A DNA stretch of 64,000 nt from Bacillus mobilis (GCF_001884045.1 NZ_MACF01000070.1:60406-124405), one strand, 5' to 3'; shown: positions 1-8,994, numbered from the stretch's first letter. Numbers and translations are program-made. Notes: generated by a model not told the origin, from the sequence alone.

Positions 1-172
1 TAGGAACATATACAGCCATTACATTCTCTGGTCTAAGAGCAGATTTAGAGATTAAATAACCTGAAATGAAAAGTAACATCGCACCTGAACTAACTCCAAG
101 AAGACCAAGGAATATAGTTAAAGTCATTCTACCTTTATTTTGCTGTATATAAGGTTTAATCCAGTTACTCAT
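1..172 (-). CDS. cydD: CydD/CydC-type ABC exporter subunit, 5' end only
   Basis: Only the first 57 codons are inside the window; the gene runs off the left edge. The start is an ATG at 172, three bases after the stop of the preceding cyd gene. The visible protein begins MSNWIKPYIQQNKGR and then has a hydrophobic first membrane segment containing SGYLISKSA. That motif is typical of the second half-transporter of the heterodimeric CydDC family, which exports cysteine/glutathione and is needed to assemble cytochrome bd. In B. subtilis naming this is cydD; it corresponds to E. coli CydC. It is the last gene of a cydABCD operon. The assignment rests on the N-terminus and operon position. Confidence 0.85.
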   Translation of the reverse strand, partial: MSNWIKPYIQQNKGRMTLTIFLGLLGVSSGAMLLFISGYLISKSALRPENVMAVYVP

Positions 173-174
173 CT

Positions 175-1890
175 CTATCCCCTCTCTTTCCTGTGAAAAC
201 GTAATGCCTCATTCTTTAAAAGCTCTTCATATGTTCCACTTTCTATCATTTCCCCTTTATTTAAAATAAGAATATGATCCATCTGTTTCATCCAATGAAG
301 ACGATGTGTTGCAAGAAATACTAACTTCCCTTCAAACAGACGTAACATCGCTTGTTTTATTTCAAATTCAGTTTCAATATCAAGATGTGCTGTAGGCTCG
401 TCTAATAAAATAATTGGCTTTTTGCTTAAAAGTGCACGCGCCATAGCAACACGTTGCTCTTGCCCGCCACTAAGCATACGTCCACCTTCTCCAATTCTTT
501 CGCACATCCCGTTCGGAAGCGATGTTACGAGTGAATGAAGACCAACTTCATTAATAACTCTTTCCACTTCTTCATCCGTTGTATTTGTTTCATAAAAACA
601 AATGTTATCTTTTAATGAAAGCGGGAAAATATAAGGTTGCTGCGGAATATAAGCAATATTCTTTTGCCACTCTTCACGAGTAGTCCCGTCAATTTCCACA
701 CCATTTACAATCATCTTTCCACCTGAAGGAGTTAAAAATCCTGCTAATACGTCGATTAATGTTGATTTTCCTGCTCCACTTTCACCAATTACACCTATAG
801 CACCGGTGCCTTTCCAAGTAAAATCAATTCCCTCTAATATAGCTTTTTCAGATTCATTGCTCTTTACTTTTACATCTTGTAATTTCAAGCTACTAGAGGA
901 ATTCCATATTAAATCTACATTTGATTCTTTCTTTCCTATTTCTTTTTGTTGCTGTAAAATCTCTTCTATTTGCTCCATTGCAAGTTGTCCATCTAACGTA
1001 GCATGATAATTCGCTCCAACTTGTTTAATCGGCAAGAAATATTCTGGAGCTAAAATTAAAATCGTAAGGGCTGGCAATAGTACAATTGTCCCATCTATTA
1101 AACGTATCCCTAATCCGACCGCCACAAATGCGATGGATAAACTCGTAAAGAAATCTAATGCAAAAGAAGAAAGAAAAGCAACTCGCAAAGTACGCATCGT
1201 TGCTTTTCTATACCTTTTACTTACTTTTTCAATCTTTCCTTCGTGCTGTTTACTTTTACCTAAATACTTTAATGTTTCTAACCCTTTTAACGTATCTACA
1301 AAATGATTAGAAAGTACACGGTATGTTTCATATTGGCTATCCGCCATTTTCTGCGCCGCTAATCCTAGTAGGATCATAAATGTAATTACGATAGGAATCG
1401 TTACAACTAAAATGATTCCAGACTCAATATCTAGCGTAAAAACATATAGTACAATTAGTCCCGGTACGATACTACTTCTAATCATTTTAGGAATTGTTAA
1501 TTCAATATATGTTTTAAATTTCTCAATACCTTCAATCGATAAGGTAACCAGATGACCTGTTCCAGCAGTTTGAACATATCGTGGACCTAATGTGAAATAC
1601 GCCTCTATTAATTGTTTTCGCAGTAGCGATCCTGTTTTTTCAGCGAAACGTTCCACTAATATTTGCGATATTCGCACTAACGTGTGACGTACTGCAAACG
1701 TGATTCCAAAATAAACAGTTTCATTTAACACAGATTGCACTGTTTCTCCTTGAAATAAAAACGTAATAGCCCGCGCTAAAAACACTGTTTGCGCAATAAT
1801 ACTTATAGCTTCTAAAATGCTAATGATGGTTAACACTACATATAAAACTCGGCTACCAGGATACGACGGAAGTCCTCTTTTTCTTTTCAT
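175..1890 (-). CDS. cydC: CydC/CydD-type thiol reductant ABC exporter subunit
   Basis: 571-residue ABC half-transporter: an N-terminal six-helix exporter domain (about residues 10-310) followed by an ATPase domain with Walker A GESGAGKST (about 370), signature LSGGQEQR, and Walker B IILLDEPTAHLD. The switch His lies in ATHRLHW. With the next gene it forms the heterodimeric CydDC exporter of cysteine and glutathione, required to mature cytochrome bd oxidase. It corresponds to B. subtilis CydC (E. coli CydD in other nomenclature). The ATG lies directly after the cydB stop, so translation is probably coupled. Length is normal for the family. Confidence 0.92.
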   Translation of the reverse strand: MKRKRGLPSYPGSRVLYVVLTIISILEAISIIAQTVFLARAITFLFQGETVQSVLNETVYFGITFAVRHTLVRISQILVERFAEKTGSLLRKQLIEAYFTLGPRYVQTAGTGHLVTLSIEGIEKFKTYIELTIPKMIRSSIVPGLIVLYVFTLDIESGIILVVTIPIVITFMILLGLAAQKMADSQYETYRVLSNHFVDTLKGLETLKYLGKSKQHEGKIEKVSKRYRKATMRTLRVAFLSSFALDFFTSLSIAFVAVGLGIRLIDGTIVLLPALTILILAPEYFLPIKQVGANYHATLDGQLAMEQIEEILQQQKEIGKKESNVDLIWNSSSSLKLQDVKVKSNESEKAILEGIDFTWKGTGAIGVIGESGAGKSTLIDVLAGFLTPSGGKMIVNGVEIDGTTREEWQKNIAYIPQQPYIFPLSLKDNICFYETNTTDEEVERVINEVGLHSLVTSLPNGMCERIGEGGRMLSGGQEQRVAMARALLSKKPIILLDEPTAHLDIETEFEIKQAMLRLFEGKLVFLATHRLHWMKQMDHILILNKGEMIESGTYEELLKNEALRFHRKERG

Positions 1891-2906
1891 TAGTACTCCA
1901 AATCTTTATCTGACTTAACAGGTTGTCTAAACACATAGAAACTCCATATTTGACTTCCCATAACAAATGGCAATATAGCAATTGAAAAATACGTCATCAA
2001 TTTTAGTGCATAATCACCTGATGCTGCATTATAAATTGTTAAATCGTATATTGACCCTAACGAGCTAATTAAGACACGTGGGAACATGCCGACAAACACA
2101 CTCGCACTTAGTAAAATGATTGTTAAACTCGTCATAACGAAAGCCCAACCATCTCTTCTTCTTTTATTTAATAATGTTGACGCACATAATGCTACAAAAG
2201 CTCCAATCGGAACCATAACCCACTCTGTACCATGACCAGTGAATATATCTGTTTTCCATAACCCTACACCGGCAAAAATAAGAAGTGCTATAATCGCAAG
2301 CGGTGCAATTTTCAATGCAGCAATACGTGCACGTTCTCTTAACTTACCAGTTGTACGTATAGTAAGGAATTGCAATCCGTGAACAATACATAGTAGAAGG
2401 AACATAACTCCTCCAAGTAATGCAAATGGATGAAGTAGTTGTAAGAATCCACCTACAGCATTTTTCGTCTCATCAATTGGAATACCTACCATAAAGTTAG
2501 CAATGGCAACACCCCAAAGAATAGGCGGTAGCAGACTTCCTAAAAACATACCCCAATCCCAAAAACCTTTCCATTTATGATTATCTATTTTCGCACGGAA
2601 TTTAAAGGAAACACCCCTAATAATTAAAGCAAGAAGCATAAATACAAACGGAATGTAAAACCCGCTAAATAAAGTTGCATACCAGTGCGGGAATGCCGCG
2701 AACATAGCTCCACCTGCACAAACAAGCCATACTTCATTCGCGTGCCAAAATGGACCAATTGTATTTAAGTAAATTCTTTTCTCTAAATCGTTTTCCCCTA
2801 AAAACCTTGAAACTATACCTACACCGAAATCGAAACCTTCAAGTACAAAGAAGCCTACGAATAAAACTGCAATAATGATAAACCACAACTCATTAAGAGA
2901 TAACAT
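1890..2906 (-). CDS. cydB: cytochrome bd ubiquinol oxidase subunit II
   Basis: 338 residues and about eight to nine membrane segments; the N-terminus MLSLNELWF then GFFVLEGFDFGVG is diagnostic of CydB. Together with CydA it forms the high-oxygen-affinity bd-type menaquinol oxidase in the cell membrane. An upstream in-frame extension exists, but the ATG at 2906 has an ideal Shine-Dalgarno (AAGGAGG, six bases away) and gives the length of B. subtilis CydB. The start lies within the last 14 bases of cydA, a typical coupled overlap. Confidence 0.95.
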   Translation of the reverse strand: MLSLNELWFIIIAVLFVGFFVLEGFDFGVGIVSRFLGENDLEKRIYLNTIGPFWHANEVWLVCAGGAMFAAFPHWYATLFSGFYIPFVFMLLALIIRGVSFKFRAKIDNHKWKGFWDWGMFLGSLLPPILWGVAIANFMVGIPIDETKNAVGGFLQLLHPFALLGGVMFLLLCIVHGLQFLTIRTTGKLRERARIAALKIAPLAIIALLIFAGVGLWKTDIFTGHGTEWVMVPIGAFVALCASTLLNKRRRDGWAFVMTSLTIILLSASVFVGMFPRVLISSLGSIYDLTIYNAASGDYALKLMTYFSIAILPFVMGSQIWSFYVFRQPVKSDKDLEY

Positions 2907-4296
2907 ACTCATCCTCCTTATCAAATGGATCATGGCTTTGAGAATCCTGTTTCGTTTTTTTATTCTCATGTCCTTTAATGACACGAACGAATAAGTAAAT
3001 AGTAATTCCACCTATAATTAAATATAGTGATGTGAATGAAACTAAAGAGAATAATACTTCTCCGAACGTAACATTTGGAGATACAGCATCTTCTGTTTTC
3101 ATAACACCGAAAACTACCCAAGGCTGACGTCCCATTTCAGTCATAATCCATCCTACTGTATTACCGATAAACGGTAGTGCAATTGCATACACCATTAATT
3201 TTAAATACCAAGTTTTTTCAGCTAAACGATCTTTTCTTGATAAGAACCATCCGTATGCTCCTAGAAGAAGCATAAATGTTCCACTCATTACCATCGCTCT
3301 AAAACTCCAGAACATAGTGTGTACTGGCGGTATATAATCTCCAGGCCCATATTTTTCTTCATATTGTTTTTGAATTTGATTCATTCCTTCTACTTGACCA
3401 CTAAATTTATCAAATGATAATAGACTTAGCATATAAGGGATTTGAATTTCAAACGAATTTTCTTGCTTCTCTGCATCAATTTTCGCAAATACTGTAAATG
3501 GCGCTGGATCCTCACTCGTATTCCATAACGCTTCCGCTGCTGCCATTTTCATTGGGTGTGTCTTAATTAATTGTTGTGCTTGCGCATGACCGAAGAATAA
3601 TACTAGCGCAGTTGTAAGTGTTCCAACAATGATAGAAATGCGGAATGATTTTTTAAACACTTCAGTTTCTTGAGCTTTCGTTATTTTCCATGCACTCACA
3701 CCCGCAATAAAGAATGCACCAGTTGCAATCGCCGCTGTAATTGTATGCGGGAATTGTACCCATAATTGTGGGTTTTGAATAATCGCTAAGAAATCATTCA
3801 TTTGTGCACGTCCATCTGCTGCCATTTCATACCCTACTGGCGATTGCATAAATGCACTTGCAGTTAAAATCCAAAATGCTGATAACATTGTTCCAATTGA
3901 AAGGAGCCAAATACATAAAAGGTGAACGCGCTTCGGCAATTTATCCTCACCGAATACCCATAAACCTAGGAATGTAGACTCAATGAAAAATGCTAATAAA
4001 CCTTCAATCGCAAGTGACGGACCAAACACATCACCTACGAAACGTGAATAGGTTGACCAATTCATACCAAACTGGAATTCTTGTAGAATACCAGTTACTA
4101 CACCTACCGCAAAGTTTACAAGGAATATTTGTGTCCAAAACTTCGTCATCTTCTTATAAATTTCTTGTCCCTTTACCACATATAACGTTTGCATTAACGC
4201 AATGATAAAAGCTAAACCAATAGACAGCGGAACAAAAAAGTAATGGAAAATCGTTGTTGATGCGAATTGTATTCGTGCCAATTCGAGCGTTTCCAT
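2893..4296 (-). CDS. cydA: cytochrome bd ubiquinol oxidase subunit I
   Basis: 467-residue multi-spanning membrane protein of the CydA family. Visible haem and proton-path residues: His18 (IFHYFF, haem b595 ligand), Glu98 and Glu106 (LAIEGLLAFFIE), His184 (FPHTIT, haem b558 ligand), and the GRQPW Q-loop signature with an upstream Met in the TEMGRQPW region. It oxidises menaquinol and reduces oxygen to water under low oxygen. First gene of the cydABCD operon; a gap of about 570 bases precedes it and should hold its promoter. Length matches B. subtilis CydA (about 468). Confidence 0.96.
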   Translation of the reverse strand: METLELARIQFASTTIFHYFFVPLSIGLAFIIALMQTLYVVKGQEIYKKMTKFWTQIFLVNFAVGVVTGILQEFQFGMNWSTYSRFVGDVFGPSLAIEGLLAFFIESTFLGLWVFGEDKLPKRVHLLCIWLLSIGTMLSAFWILTASAFMQSPVGYEMAADGRAQMNDFLAIIQNPQLWVQFPHTITAAIATGAFFIAGVSAWKITKAQETEVFKKSFRISIIVGTLTTALVLFFGHAQAQQLIKTHPMKMAAAEALWNTSEDPAPFTVFAKIDAEKQENSFEIQIPYMLSLLSFDKFSGQVEGMNQIQKQYEEKYGPGDYIPPVHTMFWSFRAMVMSGTFMLLLGAYGWFLSRKDRLAEKTWYLKLMVYAIALPFIGNTVGWIMTEMGRQPWVVFGVMKTEDAVSPNVTFGEVLFSLVSFTSLYLIIGGITIYLFVRVIKGHENKKTKQDSQSHDPFDKEDEYVIS

Positions 4297-4870
4297 ACTA
4301 CAATCACTTCCTTCATAATTTTTTATATCGTAATTTCAATTGAGTTGTATGAATAAAACAACTCAAATCTTAGAAATGTAGAAAGATAAATTTGTTTATG
4401 TACTTTTAGAAAATATAAATTTTCAGTTTTCAAGATAATCACAAAAGAACTTTCTCATAAAATTTACCTTTTCACTATTTCAGTAGTGTTTTATCCGTTA
4501 ATCGAATTGTATAATATACCTGCATAGTAAATTCAGCTGATTTTTGACGTATTATTGACATCATTTTGTCTGAAATATGTCATTTGTCATTTTTTTGAAT
4601 TAGATTTTTCTCATTACTAAAATGTATTTTTTTAATGTAAGACTTACTTTCACATCAATAAAATAATCGTTACTCTCTTCATACACTTGACTTTTTCGCG
4701 AAAAAATGCCCTCTAAACCAACAGGTAAATCAGCTAGTTTTTTGTCAAGAGAAAAATGTATTTTAAAAATTCAAACACAAAATATTGTTATTCAAAAATA
4801 GAAAATACCCTCCCTCTTCCTAGACTAAAAATTCATTTTTTTGTCATTTTTTCAAACTAAATTCATACAT
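4297..4870. other. cyd upstream intergenic region
   Basis: About 570 AT-rich bases without a gene between cydA and the terminator of the neighbouring oxidoreductase gene. It holds a hairpin close to cydA (listed separately) and a 14-bp palindrome TTTTTCGCGAAAAA at 4692-4705. I looked for a Rex box (TTGTGAA-N4-TTCACAA type), expected for cyd in Bacilli, and found no convincing match by eye. The cyd promoter must lie here, but I could not place it. Confidence 0.5.
4340..4366 (-). promoter_or_regulatory. inverted repeat in the cydA leader
   Basis: Perfect 9-base arms TTGAGTTGT / ACAACTCAA around a nine-base loop, about 45 bases upstream of the cydA start. There is no T-run, so it is not a standard terminator. 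It may be an mRNA-stabilising 5' hairpin or an operator. Confidence 0.45.
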
Positions 4871-4907
4871 AAAAAAACCGAGAATCGATTAGACTCTCGG
4901 TTTTTTT
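4871..4907 (-). terminator. intrinsic terminator of the luciferase-like oxidoreductase gene
   Basis: Hairpin CCGAGA...TCTCGG flanked by seven A and seven T, immediately after the stop codon of the minus-strand gene ending at 4912. Confidence 0.9.
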
Positions 4908-4911
4908 AAAA

Positions 4912-5967
4912 TTATTTTGCTGTATGTTTTCTAACAGCCGGTAAAATTTCAGTAGCAATTAATTCGATGTTTTTCTCAATTTTATTAAGTGGTACACCAC
5001 CAAAATCAATTTGTGCCATAAAACGTTGTTGCCCAAACAATTCATATTGGTAAAGCATTTTTTCAATAATTTGTTGCGGGCTACCAACCATTAATGCGTC
5101 ACGGTAATCTACTGCATTTGTAAATTGTTGCTTCGGATACCCACCACCACGCAGTGTAAGCATACCAGCATTAATATGAGGATAGTATTCATTAAATGCA
5201 TCTTGTGAATTTTTTGCTGTATAAAATAAACTCGTTGTTGCAACTGGCAAACTTGCTGGATTAAATCCACTTTGTGCCGCAGCCTCACGGTAGGCATCTA
5301 CTGATCCTTTAAAGTTAATAGCTGGACCACCTAGTGTTGTTATCATCATTGGTACACCTGCACGTCCTGCTTTAATCGCACTAGCTGGCGGGCCACCAAC
5401 TGCACGCCAAATTGGTAAGTTATTATTTTTAGCTCTTGGAATAACCGATGCATGTGCAAGCGGCGCTCTGAACTGTCCGTTCCATGTTACATGTTCCTCT
5501 TTATTAATTTTTAATAAAAGATCCATTTTCTCTTCAAATAACTCTTCATAATCATTCACATCATAACCGAGTAAACTATATCCCCCAATACGAGATCCAC
5601 GACCAGCTACGATTTCTGCACGTCCATTAGAAATTAAATCAATTGTAGCAAAATCCTCATATACTCGTACCGGATCAGATGTACTTATTATCGTTGCTGA
5701 ACTTGCAATTTTTATATTTTTCGTAGCTTGTGCAATAGCTCCTAAAATAACTGTATGAGCTTGTGTTGTAAAATGCGTTTGATGACTTTCACCGACAGCA
5801 AATACATCAAGTCCAGCTTCATCCGCTAACTTAGCTGTTTCAATTAATTCATGAATTCTTTGTTCTGCACTAATTTTCTCTCCGTTATGCGGATTTAAAA
5901 CATGATCCCCAATCGAATATAATCCAAACTCTATTCCTTTACTTGTATCCATACGGTATTTTTCCAT
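4912..5967 (-). CDS. LLM-class (bacterial luciferase-like) flavin-dependent oxidoreductase
   Basis: 351 residues forming a single luciferase-like TIM-barrel domain. Recognisable segments are EFGLYSIGDH near the N-terminus, the FAVGESHQTHF stretch, IKIASSATIISTSDPVRVYEDFATID and AEIVAGRGSRIGGYSLLG, characteristic of FMN/F420-dependent monooxygenases. Cytosolic; substrate unknown. ATG with SD AAGGAGAG. A MarR-family regulator lies just upstream on the same strand, and a palindrome almost identical to the one in front of that regulator lies 86 bases upstream of this start, so the gene is probably repressed by that MarR protein. It could take part in detoxification of quinones or other xenobiotics; that is inference. 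Confidence 0.85.
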   Translation of the reverse strand: MEKYRMDTSKGIEFGLYSIGDHVLNPHNGEKISAEQRIHELIETAKLADEAGLDVFAVGESHQTHFTTQAHTVILGAIAQATKNIKIASSATIISTSDPVRVYEDFATIDLISNGRAEIVAGRGSRIGGYSLLGYDVNDYEELFEEKMDLLLKINKEEHVTWNGQFRAPLAHASVIPRAKNNNLPIWRAVGGPPASAIKAGRAGVPMMITTLGGPAINFKGSVDAYREAAAQSGFNPASLPVATTSLFYTAKNSQDAFNEYYPHINAGMLTLRGGGYPKQQFTNAVDYRDALMVGSPQQIIEKMLYQYELFGQQRFMAQIDFGGVPLNKIEKNIELIATEILPAVRKHTAK

Positions 5968-6052
5968 AGTTGCTCTCTCCTTTAATGAAGTGTAATTAGT
6001 TTCTCTATTAAAAAGGTTGGTAAGTCAAGTGTATCTCCCTATTACCTACGTC

Positions 6053-6074
6053 ATCACTTGATTAGTCAATTGAT
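6053..6074. promoter_or_regulatory. candidate MarR operator before the LLM oxidoreductase gene
   Basis: Imperfect palindrome ATCACTT-N8-AATTGAT with the same 22-bp architecture as the perfect palindrome at 6562-6583 (one mismatch in the right arm). It lies between the MarR gene stop and the oxidoreductase start. Confidence 0.6.
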
Positions 6075-6087
6075 GGTGTAAAAAAAA

Positions 6088-6531
6088 TTACTCATGTGGT
6101 AATTCTTTTTTCTCACTATGCTTATGAACTTTCGTCATTAGCTCGTATAATATTTTTTGCTCTTCTTCATTTAATACATCATCAAAAAACGATGATTGAA
6201 ATGCAAGTTGCTCTGGCAATGCTCTCTCTAAAGCTGCTTCTCCTTGCTCTGTAAGGCTAATTGTTTTCGTTTTCCAATCTTGTTTTCGTACAATATATCC
6301 TTCTTTTTCAAGACGAGTTAACATTCGAGAAATACCACCTTGTGTAACAGTTACCTTTTCAGCTAACTCCATCTGTGTTAGTGGTTGATACGTACGTATT
6401 TGCAAAAGCACATCAAATTGAGCTGTCGTTAAATCAAAACGCTTTAAAAACTCATTTGACATCTGATTACTTTGGTTCGTAAATCGTATTAAACGTAACC
6501 ATATTAATGATCCTATCGTATTATCACGCAT
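6088..6531 (-). CDS. MarR-family transcriptional regulator
   Basis: 147 residues with the MarR winged helix: [12 protein letters not shown], then helix-turn-helix [27 protein letters not shown], then the wing with KTKTISLT. Expected to bind DNA as a dimer and release it on binding a phenolic or oxidant ligand. ATG with AGGAAGTGATC upstream. A perfect palindrome sits about 30 bases before its start (autoregulation) and a near copy sits before the downstream oxidoreductase gene (target). No Cys is conserved in a way that clearly marks it as a redox sensor. Confidence 0.9.
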   Translation of the reverse strand: MRDNTIGSLIWLRLIRFTNQSNQMSNEFLKRFDLTTAQFDVLLQIRTYQPLTQMELAEKVTVTQGGISRMLTRLEKEGYIVRKQDWKTKTISLTEQGEAALERALPEQLAFQSSFFDDVLNEEEQKILYELMTKVHKHSEKKELPHE

Positions 6532-6561
6532 GTTTGATCACTTCCTATCGTGAATCTTACT

Positions 6562-6583
6562 ATCACTTTACTACGCAAGTGAT
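6562..6583. promoter_or_regulatory. candidate MarR autoregulatory operator
   Basis: Perfect palindrome ATCACTT-N8-AAGTGAT, 31 bases upstream of the MarR start; the size is typical of MarR sites. A one-mismatch copy is at 6053-6074. Confidence 0.65.
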
Positions 6584-6684
6584 GAAAAAGCAAGAGAAAA
6601 CGTGAAAAATATCTCATTAGAGTATTGCATAAATAACGATAAGAAAGAATTAATTTCAACATGAATTCTTTCTTATCGCTATTC

Positions 6685-7005
6685 TTAACTTTCCATTTCA
6701 TTCATTGCTATATTTAAAGCTGCTACCGCTTTTGGCCAGCCAACATAAAAAGCCATATGCGTTATTAATGCAATCATTTCATTCTCCATAATTCCATTTT
6801 GCTTTGCCAGCCGCAAATGAAATGGTAATTGTTCTGTCTGATTAAGACTAATTAGTGCCGCCACTGTACATAAACTTCTTTCTCTTAATGTTAAAGTGGC
6901 ATCTCGCCACACTTCCTCGAACAATATCTCTTCACTATATTGAGCAAATGCAGGGGCCATTTCTCTCATTTTCTTTTGAATACAATATTCAATGGATTCA
7001 TTCAT
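6685..7005 (-). CDS. carboxymuconolactone decarboxylase family protein
   Basis: About 106 residues, all-helical AhpD/CMD-like domain. The segment LTLRERSLCTVAALISLNQTEQLPFHLRLA and the following helix with GWPKAVAALN are typical of the gamma-carboxymuconolactone decarboxylase family. Only one Cys is present in that segment, so the AhpD CxxC redox pair is missing. The start at 7005 has SD AGGGGAG seven bases away; an in-frame ATG at 7023 overlaps the upstream stop but has no SD. Third gene of the DUF4865-tautomerase-CMD set. Confidence 0.8.
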   Translation of the reverse strand: MNESIEYCIQKKMREMAPAFAQYSEEILFEEVWRDATLTLRERSLCTVAALISLNQTEQLPFHLRLAKQNGIMENEMIALITHMAFYVGWPKAVAALNIAMNEMES

Positions 7006-7019
7006 CATTTCACTCCCCT

Positions 7020-7415
7020 TCATTTTACCAATTGCGCCACTCCTTGACTAAACGACCAATTTTCAGCAGCTGTCTCATTTAGTGTAATAAAAATGTCTGC
7101 ACTTTTTATACTAGAACATTCAGAAACCTTCAAGGATATCGACTGATACAGATCCCTTTTCTGTTTTATCGTTCTTCCCGATCCACATGTAATAGAAACA
7201 TAAATCATATTCTCTGTTCTCTTTTCTCCTCTTTCTAATAAATAATATGGATTAAATAAAAAGTGATTCTGTTTATAAGGTAAAAACATTTGAAAAAAAT
7301 CATTTTCAGGGATGTTAAAATGTTCAATTAATGAAAGATGAATACATTCACCTATCTTTTTCAACTCTTCTTTATTTAATATATTTTCATGATAATAAAC
7401 GTTCACAAAGGGCAT
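7020..7415 (-). CDS. tautomerase family protein
   Basis: 131 residues starting MPFVNVYYHE, so removal of Met leaves the N-terminal Pro that is the catalytic base of the 4-oxalocrotonate tautomerase superfamily. The length and the two beta-alpha-beta-like halves fit the longer Tautomerase_2 (MSAD-like) group rather than the 62-residue enzymes. It is expected to tautomerise or hydrolyse small oxo-acids; the true substrate is unknown. It overlaps the next reading frame slightly and sits between the DUF4865 and CMD genes, suggesting one operon. Confidence 0.82.
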   Translation of the reverse strand: MPFVNVYYHENILNKEELKKIGECIHLSLIEHFNIPENDFFQMFLPYKQNHFLFNPYYLLERGEKRTENMIYVSITCGSGRTIKQKRDLYQSISLKVSECSSIKSADIFITLNETAAENWSFSQGVAQLVK

Positions 7416-7456
7416 ACATTTTCATTCCTTTTTCTTAATTTAACTTCAACAAGTTT

Positions 7457-8005
7457 TCATCGTGAAATGTGCAAAATCTCATATACTGTAACCCCTTTAT
7501 TGGTTACCATGTCAGGCTTTCCTTCATAAAAATTAAACTGACTATACCTCCATTTATCTGGATTATAAATGATTACATTTCCTAAACATTTTTCTATGTT
7601 TTGTACATTTTCATTTATAGTATTTAATTGCGTTCCCTTCAGTGAATTACTTTTGGAAATACTCCCTGTAAACTCAACAGCATATTTACTTTTTTTAAAA
7701 TCATCACTTAAATTAACAACTAATGGAACACCTATATTTATTTGTTGCCATCCAAAAGATTGTAAAATATTATCGTAATACCCTTTAAATATAAATTTGT
7801 TCATTCCTTCATGGCCATTCCAAATATATAAAGGTGCATAACAGTTATAGAAATTCCCGTCCTTTCCTGCCTCTGTAATTAAATACGCTTTGAAATTCAA
7901 CTCTTGAAAACCATCCGTTTTATGTCCATTATCCTTTACCCTTTTTTTAATGATTTCCATATCATAATCCTTTGGCAAAATGACCTTATATTGCATTCCA
8001 ATCAT
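7457..8005 (-). CDS. DUF4865 family protein
   Basis: About 182 residues. The opening MQYKVILPKDYDMEIIKKRV, followed by FKAYLITEAG, NCYAPLYIW and GMNKF, is the pattern of the DUF4865 family, a stand-alone cytosolic protein of unknown function that resembles small ligand-binding/monooxygenase-like domains. The start is uncertain: ATG at 8005 is preferred, with a GTG at 8014 and an ATG at 7996 also possible. It is first in a three-gene set with tautomerase and CMD-like genes and is divergent from a LysR regulator. The family often occurs with these partners, which points to a small catabolic or detoxification cassette. Confidence 0.75.
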   Translation of the reverse strand: MIGMQYKVILPKDYDMEIIKKRVKDNGHKTDGFQELNFKAYLITEAGKDGNFYNCYAPLYIWNGHEGMNKFIFKGYYDNILQSFGWQQINIGVPLVVNLSDDFKKSKYAVEFTGSISKSNSLKGTQLNTINENVQNIEKCLGNVIIYNPDKWRYSQFNFYEGKPDMVTNKGVTVYEILHISR

Positions 8006-8087
8006 GTTTATCACTCACTTTCTATCTTATATACACAATGATAAACCGATGAGTGACTAGCGTAAAATAGGTATAAATTATGCTTGA

Positions 8088-8104
8088 TATCATTTATAAT
8101 GATA
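8088..8104. promoter_or_regulatory. palindrome between divergent DUF4865 and lysR genes
   Basis: Perfect inverted repeat TATCATT-TAT-AATGATA ending about 21 bases before the lysR start. This fits a LysR binding site controlling both divergent units. Confidence 0.45.
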
Positions 8105-8125
8105 CCGTATAAGGAGCTGTGATAC

Positions 8126-8914
8126 ATGGAAATAAATGATCTTATTATATTCAAAACTGTAGCTAGTGAAGGCTCTATTAGTAAAGCTGCTAAAGAGTTA
8201 GGATATGTTCAACCAAACGTAACTGAGCGAATCAAAAAATTAGAACAAGAATTAGAAACACCTTTACTACATAGAGATAACAAAGGTGTTTCCTTGTTAC
8301 CCTCAGGTGACATTTTATTAGACTACACGAATCAAATATTAACTTTAGTAGCAGAAGCGAAAGATAAAATTAAAACGAGTGGTTCTTCTTATATCATCGC
8401 GACGTCACAATCTATTTTGACTAATTATGTAAGTAAGCGTATTAAAGAAAATTTCAGGAATTATCAAATATATGTAGAAAATAGTAGTCATTTGCATAAA
8501 TTACTGCAACAACAAAAAGTTGATATGGTCATTACTTACGAGGATGATTCCGAAGCAACTTTTAAAAAAGTATTTACTACTTCCATTTCTGTAGGCTTAT
8601 TAAAATCGAAAGAAACGCCTATCATTGACTATTCAAAGGAACTCTTCTTCGTTAGTAATGATAAAAAGTGCCCTTTTAGAAGTAAGACGATACAATTTCT
8701 AAAAGAAAATAATTTATCTCAAGGTCAACTTCAACAATTAGATTCTTATTCGCTTATGGAAGAGTTTATTCAGGACGGTAAAGGAATAGCCTTTTTACCG
8801 ATTAAAAATGATAACTTAGTGCCCATTGAAGATGTTCCAATTGAGAGATTAGCTGTTCATTTTTTTACAAATCGAAACTCTTTAAAACAAATACCTAATG
8901 AACTATTTGATTAA
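8126..8914 (+). CDS. LysR-family transcriptional regulator
   Basis: 262 residues with an N-terminal winged helix (IFKTVASEGSISKAAKEL then VQPNVTERIKKLEQELETPLL) and a substrate-binding-like effector domain. It is about 30 residues shorter than most LysR proteins, with the C-terminal subdomain compact. ATG with SD AAGGAG. Divergent from the DUF4865-tautomerase-CMD genes, so it is probably their activator. The effector is unknown. Confidence 0.88.
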   Translation: MEINDLIIFKTVASEGSISKAAKELGYVQPNVTERIKKLEQELETPLLHRDNKGVSLLPSGDILLDYTNQILTLVAEAKDKIKTSGSSYIIATSQSILTNYVSKRIKENFRNYQIYVENSSHLHKLLQQQKVDMVITYEDDSEATFKKVFTTSISVGLLKSKETPIIDYSKELFFVSNDKKCPFRSKTIQFLKENNLSQGQLQQLDSYSLMEEFIQDGKGIAFLPIKNDNLVPIEDVPIERLAVHFFTNRNSLKQIPNELFD

Positions 8915-8958
8915 TATAATTGCTAGGTTTACAAACTAACTAATTACATACACCAATA

Positions 8959-8994
8959 AAAATCCCTCCTTTACGAATCTAAAAGAGGGATTTT
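8959..8994. terminator. bidirectional intrinsic terminator
   Basis: Perfect 10-base stem AAAATCCCTC / GAGGGATTTT between the convergent lysR and livM-like genes; the A/T tails serve both strands. Confidence 0.88.

Noticed and set aside
2907-3011. N-terminal extension of cydB
   Set aside because: It overlaps cydA in another frame, and the ideal ribosome site and family length support ATG 2906.
4297-4870. Rex binding site for cydABCD
   Set aside because: Looked for and not found; the closest string (TTGTGATTATCTTGAAA on the minus strand near 4435) misses the second half-site.
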